Positions 56,638-64,000 of a stretch of 64,000 bases of DNA are shown here, piece by piece; positions within the stretch are counted from its first letter, which is position 1; each line of letters opens with the position of its first letter. Location: contig QANZ01041779.1 in NCBI GenBank assembly GCA_003254925.1, positions 38,047 through 102,046 of the forward strand, given 5' to 3'. Below the pieces are notes generated by a model, which searched no databases, was not told where the DNA came from, and saw nothing but the letters and a program-made list of their open reading frames with translations. A program made the position numbers and the translations under genes. This DNA comes from Chamaecrista fasciculata. Lineage: Eukaryota; Streptophyta; Magnoliopsida; Fabales; Fabaceae.

Positions 56638-57132
56638 AAACCTACTATTTGCTCCCTACATTTTTAAAATAGACTATTTGGTCCTTCAAAAATTAGAAAT
56701 CTCAACTCATTAGTCCCTGTAGTCTATCTCCGTTACTAGGACTGATGACCTGACCATTAAGTGCACATGTAACATGTTAAATACCACATATTTAACTATT
56801 TGGGACCACCTAGGGTTTGAGATTTGGGAATAATTCAATAGTTTATCTCCTATGGAAGCTTCACGTGTAATACAAATATTTGGGTTTGACTCAATTTTAT
56901 GTCAATTTAATTGTGTTTGCTAGTCCAGTTTGGTTAGTTTAGGTGATTAGAATGCCAAAGTGGCATTTAATGATGCTATGTAAGCATTTAACATCTAATA
57001 ATTGACGACTATGATAAATGAGAGACTAAATAGTTGACATTTCTAATTTTTGAGGGATCAAATCGTCTATTTCGAAAATGCAAGGACCAAATAGTTGAAA
57101 CTCTATAAAAAGAGAGACCAAATAGTAGGTTT
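56638..57132. repeat. MITE-like palindrome upstream of NAP1
   Basis: The ends 'aaacctactatttgctccct' and 'agagaccaaatagtaggttt' are inverted, and 'tttggtccttcaaaaattag' is mirrored by 'ctaatttttgagggatcaaa'. No target duplication was established. Confidence 0.65.
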
Positions 57133-57547
57133 TCTTCTTTGGGAAACTAAAAATATTTTAATTGCAACTTGGGTTTCCATTTTGTTATTAGATCTCTAAA
57201 ATTTAATAAACTCTAACCTTTATGATATATACCATCCATATTATTTTAGTTTTAAAAGCAGAAGATTTAGGACTTTAGTTAAGATTTCTTTCTATATATT
57301 TTTATGATTAAAATATATAAAAATTTTATGAACTTTTTTATTGTTATTGAAAACTCTTAAATTTTGGAAAATAATAAAAGAAAGATTAATTTTATTGAGA
57401 CTTTTACTCACTAAAATATTTTTTTATGTAATTTTATGATGGTTATATTTTACATAGATTCAAACTTAACAATTAACTATTTTTGTAAATTAATAGTAGC
57501 AAACGAAAAGAAAATTTGACTTTTTCAATAAAAACTTTAACAAAATA

Positions 57548-58560
57548 CTCCTTCCGGTCACAATACCTGTCATAATTTAGTGGGTGCGCACAAACCAAGA
57601 AAATAATTAGTTCACCTTGAACTAAGAAAAATATAAGATAAAAAGACTAAATTACCTTATTTATTCTTTCCTATTTATAAGGGTGCGTTTGGTACGCTGT
57701 CATCTCAGATGTCGTAGTATCTCAGATGTCGTGGTATATGATACCATAGTATAAGATATCTAATATTTATAATATCAATGTTTGGTATGACAATAGTAGA
57801 TATCAGAAATATAAGATGCATATCTTTGGTACTCTCTTGTGAATAGCATTAATCTTCTTTAAATTTTCATGTTTACCCTTATTAACATCTTAAAAAAATA
57901 TATTAATATTTTCAAAATAAATATATGATTTAGTCATTAAATTTGAACTGATTTTATATTTTTCGATCCCTAAATTTGTACTTATTAAAACTTTTTTATC
58001 CCTTAATTTATATTAAATTTCTTTTTGGTCCCTAAATTTGACCCAATGACTAAATTATTAACAATTGGAATAATTCAATAAATGAGTCATATATTTTGAT
58101 TATTCATTACAAATTAGTTGACTAGTTATAAATTTAGGAACCAAATATATAGTAAGTTTTATTAAAAAAACAAATAAACCAAAAAGGGTAAAATTGGAAC
58201 TTTGATTGAAAAATGCCCTTGCGAACCCTGTCATCTGAGATAACATAGTTTTTGTGTCGACATCAGATCACACCCTTTTTGTTGTTATCTGATGACAGTG
58301 TGTTATCTTGGATGTCGACGTATGACGACATCATGGCGTTACCAAACGCCAGACATCCAAGATACCATAGTATATAAGATGGCGGGTATGAGATCACAGC
58401 ATACCAAACGCACCCTAAACGGGTATTTATTATTAAGAAAGAATATGTAGGGATAAAATTGTAAAAAAATAATTAATGCTTTCTTGATTTTGTAAAGCAT
58501 CAAATATTTTGAAACATAGAAATTTTCAAAACTAAGACAGATATTGTAAACTAGAGGGAC
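57548..58560. mobile_element. Stowaway-like MITE carrying a nested MITE
   Basis: The left part (57548-57680) and right part (58416-58560) together match the 271-bp element at 47087-47357: 'gtgcgcacaaaccaagaaaat', 'tattctttcctattt', 'gtagggataaaattgtaaaaa', 'ttcttgattttgtaaa'. TA flanks both sides (57546-57547, 58561-58562). The 735-bp element at 57681-58415 splits it. Removing that and one TAA leaves 275 bp, close to the uninterrupted copy. Confidence 0.75.
57681..58415. mobile_element. PIF/Harbinger (Tourist-like) MITE, nested
   Basis: The ends 'gggtgcgtttggtacgctg' and 'cagcataccaaacgcaccc' are inverted, flanked by TAA on both sides (57678-57680, 58416-58418). Subterminal 'atctcagatgtcgtagtat' repeats occur near both ends. 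The centre (about 57930-58160) resembles the repeat at 14733-15002, so a third element may be nested inside. The minus-strand ORF at 58339-58578 is not a gene. Confidence 0.85.
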
Positions 58561-58562
58561 TA

Positions 58563-59875
58563 TTTTACATAAAAACAAAAGTTTAATAAGTTTTTGTTAT
58601 TTTTTAAATGAATAAAGTTTTTTTACACAAAAACTATTATTTAAAAGAGTTTTCTACATTTTAAGAGGCCAAATCAAGTCTTGAAAGTGGCTCATTTGTT
58701 TCCAATCAAACCAAGCAAAATTAGTTATATCTCTTTCATTTCAAGTCTAAATACGACGAGTTTGAAAAATGTTAACTTTTGAAGAGTTATTTCTTTGCCC
58801 AATTAAGATCATTAGTAAATGAGTTAACTTGCGTCCTAAAAGTAGGTTTGGGTGTAATTTGAAAACTTATGGAAACATGTAAGACCAGTTTGAAATAAAT
58901 TAAATATTTAGGATCAATTTGAAATCTACTCCATACATTTGGGACCAATTTGAGGTTTTGTCAAATTTATTAACATCTATTTTTTTTAATTTTTAAATTC
59001 TTTTCTTGTTGTGATTGATTATGTAAAATATAATAAAAAACATAAATTTAACCTCTTCCAAAATTACATGTGATCTACTGTAGGGATAAAAATGTCACAT
59101 ATACAAAAGCACTTTCTATAATCTTAAATTATAGGACAAATTTTAGTTGTACTCTCAAACTTTTTTTTATGGTTAATTATACCTTTAAAATTTTATATTT
59201 GACATTTTGACTTAATTGTACTCTAAGACCTATTGTAGAAGTAAGGTAAACCAATAACATATATAATTAAATTAATTAATTAACACAAAACGTGACGTTA
59301 TGAAATAGGTATCTTGCTAAACTGATGAAATTTTTCTATTTTAAAACAATAACAATTGCCTTATTTTTATTATATACATATTGATTTATGAAGAAGTCAT
59401 TTAGTTTTTTTACATATATTATAATATATTTTAATTATGTGCTAAAAATAATATAATAATCTTCACTAGAATTTTGTTAAAGTAAAAAAGGCAATAGCTG
59501 AGAAGAACAAAAATACATAACATGAAAGAAATGATTCTTCTTTTTCTTAAACCCCACGAATTTTGTGGTTTTGCAAGTAAAACATGGAAAGAAACTATTC
59601 AAGAGGTTTCCAATCATCTTCATTCTTGATTCTCCAATTTAGTTACAATTGTACTAAATAACAGAAAACTTCTCAGCATCAATCTAGTCATCTTCATTAA
59701 TCATTGCAGATATGCTAAGATAAAAAATCATCATTGTAAAAAGTCATACAAGAAACTTCAATGCTTACAGATAAACTTTAACCATTTTTTTCTGAGAAAA
59801 TTTTCTACATTGAGGAATGTGCATATATAGTTGGGGCTGTCTCTTTCTCTCTCTAATAAAAAGAAAGCGGCTTTC
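58563..59875. other. Intergenic, no gene seen
   Basis: Holds a fragment of the 29812 MITE family (about 58660-58960, ending 'accaatttgaggttttg') and a 'gtactctcaaac' repeat near 59140. The last 300 bases or so are probably the 3'UTR of the minus-strand reductase gene. Confidence 0.45.
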
Positions 59876-62800
59876 TCACTCATTGGATGAATGCTTCAGT
59901 TTGGCTTTCAATGCTTCAATGACTGCTGAGAAGTCCTGATCACTGAGGCCATGGGACTTTGCAACTTTATATAATTCATTAGCAGCTGCTGCAATTGGAG
60001 TAGATTGTGAAACAGATTCTGCTAACCCCAAGGCAAGTCTCAGATCCTGACAATATTAATTTTGTGTTTGAGAATATCAAAATCTCACAATGTCATGGCA
60101 TTTTTTGCTACTTCATCATCTTGACCCTAAACATTGATCTAGGATCTTAATAGTAAACTAATATGAAAATATCTAGGTAATATATAGACCACCATTTTGG
60201 TTGTTATCTCATATCAATAAGAAAATTTAAGACCTTGCTCCGCCCTTCTTTTAGTTCTATTATAACTTCTATACTACATATATGTTGTATTATTTCAAGG
60301 CTAAAATGCATAATACACCCGGATCCCGCAAGAACTTTAGTCACTGTAAAAATTTCTTGAACTTTGAAAAGTGGAAGATCTCCCTGAACCTTTTATTTTG
60401 TGCAAAAGACCCATTTTGTTAAGATTTTCATTCAATAAAAATCAATTTTATTTGTAATTTTATGATTATTTTTTTATTGATCCAAACTTGAAATGAACTA
60501 ATTTTATAATTAATAGTAGTAAAAGAATAGATTTTTTTAATAGAAATATTAAGAAAAGGGGTTATTTGTAAAAAATCAAAAGTTCAGAGACTCTATTGTT
60601 ACTTTTCAAAGTTCAAGGAGTTTGTTTTTGCACAATGACTTAAGTTTAAGGGAGTTTTGTGCAATTTATCCTTATTTCACTAACAATTTTCAATTGTCAC
60701 AAATCACAACAATAATAAGTCATTTCTATAAACAGTAGACACTATTGTATTTTATGTTTTAGTAACAACATACCAAAGAATTTAAGGTAACAATGTATCA
60801 AACACCTTCTTCCACACTAGGCATAAGCCTTATGCCTAGTGATTAATGGCCTTGAATCAAGCCCATACTACAAGTCCTGTGCACTTTATGGACAAAATGG
60901 GTTGGGAAGGGCCTGAACACAGGCTGGCCCAAGCCCAAAGACTCGGAATTAGTGTCATTGTTCTGACAAAATTAGCAAACAGTAGTTTTTAGTTTTTACA
61001 CACCTTTTGCTGATGCTTTAAGGGAAATGCAGTTGGGTAAAGAGACTGGATCATGGATGGGCCTTTCATTGAGTACATTGGTGCACTAATGGCACCCTGT
61101 GAAACGACCTGCAATATCGCCATTTTGTAAAGCCTATACAGAATGTTTACTCCATACTTTTAAATAAAAGGTCAAAACCTTATTTTGGTCCCTCAACTAT
61201 AGGGTGAATTCTGTTTTGGTCCCTAAACTGTTTTTCATTCCGTTTTGGTGCTTAAACTTTCTCACTTGTTCCATTATTAGTCCCAAATCCCACTCGTAAT
61301 TTCGTCTAGTTTTGCCGTCATCTCTAAGTTGGATACTCTGACCTGAACGATTATTTTCTCATGTGTGTCCTAATAAGAGAGTTGATAGAGAGGAAAAAAA
61401 ATCAATCACAAATTTATCTCCAATTTGTGACTGAGAAGGAAGATTTTTCTTTCTCACTCTGTCAACTCACTTATTAGGACAACTATAATTGAGAAATTGT
61501 CCATTTCAGCTGTCCAGGTCAGAGATAATGGTAGGAACCAGATGGAATGACGTGTTGGACTAACGGTGGGACAAATGGAAAAGTTTGAGGGCCAAAACAG
61601 AACGAAAAACAGTTTAAGGACCAAATTAGAATTCACCCTATATATAGTTTAGGGACCCAAATGAGGTTTTGACCTAAAATAAATACTTATTTATAATCCA
61701 GACCTAAAGTACAAGCAAAGAATAGGTTTTATAATTGTTGAGAAACATGAGAATATGTCAATCTTCATTTATTAGTGCTAGTTGGTGAGTAATAGTTAGC
61801 TATATTAATTAGGAGGTTGAGTAGTTAGGTATTAAATGTATTAGGTGCTTTCCTAGTGTATTTATATGTGTGCAAGCCTTATTGTAGAATGTATTATTCA
61901 GAACTTATTCATTGAAAAATTTTAGTTGGAAAAGTTTCTATAGTTAACTTCAAATGGAAAATGTGAAGAACAATAATAATATCTAGATGGAATCAATGTG
62001 GTATTCCTGGAAAAATTTCAGATTATGGCAGGAAAACAAGTTCATGTAGTTAATACCTCCACAAGTACTTTAGGATCTAACCCAACTTTCTCAGCGAGAA
62101 GTATTCCTTCAGAAAAGGATGCCATCATGCTATGATCAAAGGAAAACATTGAAAGAAATATAAGTCGCTTTAGTCATTATAACTAGGATAAATGGTGAAA
62201 AATAGCCTGAGACAAACTGTGCAAGACCTTCCCATAATCATGTTGACAACAAGTTTCATTGCAGCTCCATTTCCAACATCTCCTAGGTAAAATCTAGACT
62301 GCATAGAAACATAAAGCATAATTAGATAACAATAGTGATTGTTTACTCCGCTTGAAAGAGAAGAATAATGAAAAAAAGAAAAAAAAAAAAAAGCTACATA
62401 CTTTACCCATGATGTCCAAGAAAGGAGCAACTGTTTCATAGAGATTTTTGTCACCTGAAACATCATATATTTTTCTTCAGATTCTGTATGATTCCATTTG
62501 CTGTGTTATGAAACACAATCCGAATTCAGTCAGGATCTTATTTACTGTCAATTATATAAATAGATATGATATGAAAAAAAAAATCAGCTAGCATATCACA
62601 TTATAACTTGTTTAAAGAACAGTTTCAAATATCGGCAACTACTTGGTTTTGGGATTAGTTATATATTGGAAATCCCATTTGATTATGGTAAATAAAAAAG
62701 AGAAGTTTCTTGAAGAATTTGTCTCCCTTGCCAAGTTGAAGAACTGATTAACGACAATGAAAAACTTGACCTGCGGTTAGAAATATCAATTGCCCATCTT

Positions 62801-63600
62801 CTGCAGGTTTTTTGGAACCTGAAACTGGAGCCTGTGAGCAAAGGGAAATGACTTAGTAGGATTATAACTTTCATCTGGCAAAGGAATAAAGTGATGCATA
62901 TTTTCATTGAGAATTGATAGAGAAACTATAACGCACCACACCTCCAAAAATAATGCCCCAGTAGAATTGATATGCTCACTAATCAATTTAGAGGTAGCCC
63001 CATCAACGGTTGAAACATCGACGTATCTGAATAATTGTACAAGGAATTAAGCATGATGTCAAACTAAAGAAGGAAAATGAAGGATACACAATTAATTAGC
63101 ACATAAGGCAGATTCAACATTTCGATTTGAAATAAACAGGACAATAACAATATGAAATGTTATCATGGAATCTACAAAAATTGACAATTACTCGACTCTT
63201 TACAGCTATGGACACGCTCAAATCAGACAGGAGGTAAAATTTCTAGGAAGTGAGACAATAAGGCAGGTGGAGATTGGGAACAAACTAATTGTTGTCTTTT
63301 ATATGAGAAAGAGTTAATAACCACTTCAAAATTCCATTATGTGCCAACTTGTAGCAAAATACTGAAAAAAGTTAGAATTTTCACAATGCACCCTTTTCCT
63401 GGACCCAATCCACTAGCAGCTCCATGTTTTCCACATGCAACATCCACCTGAAGTGGGGAAAAAATAATTCACTGAGAGCTAGGAACTATTGGAAATTAAG
63501 AAATATAATCTAAAAAATACTTACTGCACTTTCAGGATCAGCAAGCATAGCAAACGTGACATCACATGATGCAGCTACTTCCTCGGGAGATGACTTGTAT
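59876..63600 (-). CDS. GLYR2: Glyoxylate/succinic semialdehyde reductase, GLYR2-like (5' end outside window)
   Basis: NADPH-dependent beta-hydroxyacid dehydrogenase family, predicted to reduce glyoxylate and succinic semialdehyde. Exons present: 63600-63525, 63447-63392, 63026-62942, 62831-62771, 62454-62402, 62298-62228, 62129-62057, 61108-61004, 60046-59876; all internal phases agree. 'EVAASCDVTFAMLADPESA' follows the missing Rossmann N-terminus. 'DVACGKHGA', the substrate region 'APVSGSKKPAEDGQLIFLTAGD', and 'GDVGNGAAMKLVVNMIMG' with the family's catalytic Lys come next. The C-terminal helical domain ends 'DFSAVIEALKAKLKHSSNE'. The 'LALGLAESVSQSTPIAAAAN' stretch is closer to what I recall of the organellar GLYR2 than of cytosolic GLYR1. 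The missing N-terminus, where a transit peptide would be, cannot be judged. A MITE occupies the intron at 61170-61674. Confidence 0.88.
61170..61674. mobile_element. MULE-type MITE in a GLYR2-like intron
   Basis: The ends 'ggtcaaaaccttattttggtc' and 'gacccaaatgaggttttgacc' are inverted over at least 100 bp ('actatagggtgaattctg' mirrored by 'gaattcaccctatatatag'). The flanks 'ttaaataaaa' and 'taaaataaat' are similar but not an exact duplication. The ORF at 61454-61636 is inside the repeat. Confidence 0.75.
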
Positions 63601-63745
63601 CTGCAGAAACAAACATGTAGGTTTTGAAAACATAATTTGAGATTCCTAATTGGTTCTACTTATTATATCTTTTCAAATAAATTAACAGTAAGATGTGAGT
63701 GAGAATCTTGTGCTTAGTCTGACATCATGCTTAATTAGTTTTACT

Positions 63746-63747
<2 letters not shown>

Positions 63748-63781
<34 letters not shown>

Positions 63782-63794
63782 TATATATATATAT
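63748..63794. repeat. Compound (AC)n-(TA)n microsatellite
   Basis: About 14 AC units followed by 'atgt' and a TA run, in an intron at the window's right edge. A length-variable marker candidate. The remaining bases to 64000 are intron with no exon recognised. Confidence 0.85.
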
Positions 63795-64000
63795 GTGAGT
63801 GAGAGCCATAGGATGATGAACGGTATTGTTCAGATATATGAAAAACTTTACAAGTTTTTCCAAAACTGATGGAAAAAAGATTCAAACACATCAACTATTC
63901 TAGGTTATACTCTAACTCCTAAGAAAACATTTATAACTCTAGATAATTACAGCTAATCAAAATAATTACAAAATAAATAGCATTTATCTCACAATATATA

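Overview
This window is nuclear DNA of a flowering plant, almost certainly a eudicot. It is AT-rich, its genes are split by many short introns, and it carries plant-only gene families (INDETERMINATE-domain zinc finger, BGAL17-type beta-galactosidase, cell-wall-invertase-type GH32 enzyme with the 9-nt mini-exon, prenylatable NAP1) inside a dense field of short non-autonomous transposons. I rebuilt gene models by hand from ORF fragments, splice sites and protein-family knowledge. Reading frames closed exactly for BGAL17, NAP1, the intact GH32 gene and the in-window part of the reductase gene.

Layout. 1-2.7 kb: a small gene for a 64-aa Ala/Gly-rich protein (+) with a 5'UTR intron and a duplicated 3' end. 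3.5-11.6 kb: a 19-exon BGAL17-like GH35 gene (-). 11.6-20.5 kb: a transposon-rich intergenic region (MULE-type MITEs with long inverted repeats, a TRIM-like LTR element, a mini-Helitron, a tRNA-derived SINE). 20.5-23.9 kb: an IDD C2H2 zinc-finger gene (-) with one apparent +1 frameshift in an A8 run. 25.2-27.8 kb: a 2.5-kb inverted-repeat element that has captured a fragment of a wound-induced polypeptide (WIP, DUF3774) gene and contains an assembly gap. 28.2-52 kb: a GH32 cluster with a pseudogene split by two nested LTR elements, a decayed exon fragment, and an intact 552-aa gene. 52.5-56.3 kb: an 11-exon NAP1 histone chaperone gene (-), tail-to-tail with the intact GH32 gene. 56.3-59.9 kb: intergenic, with a nested MITE. 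59.9 kb to the window end: the 3' part of a glyoxylate/succinic-semialdehyde-reductase-like gene (-) whose 5' end lies outside the window.

The main biological story is the GH32 cluster. A segmental duplication copied the GH32 gene together with the 3' flank of NAP1. One copy stayed intact. The other lost its signal peptide and took a TRIM-type and a Ty1/copia insertion in the same exon, while its 3' exons remain open. The two copies act as natural empty-site and filled-site controls for dating several MITE and SINE insertions. The second story is the captured WIP fragment, which forms an uninterrupted chimeric ORF with the transposon's own inverted repeat.

I saw no CRISPR array, rRNA, convincing functional tRNA, bacterial-style operon or defence system. 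Calls rest on reading alone; no alignment or expression data were available.
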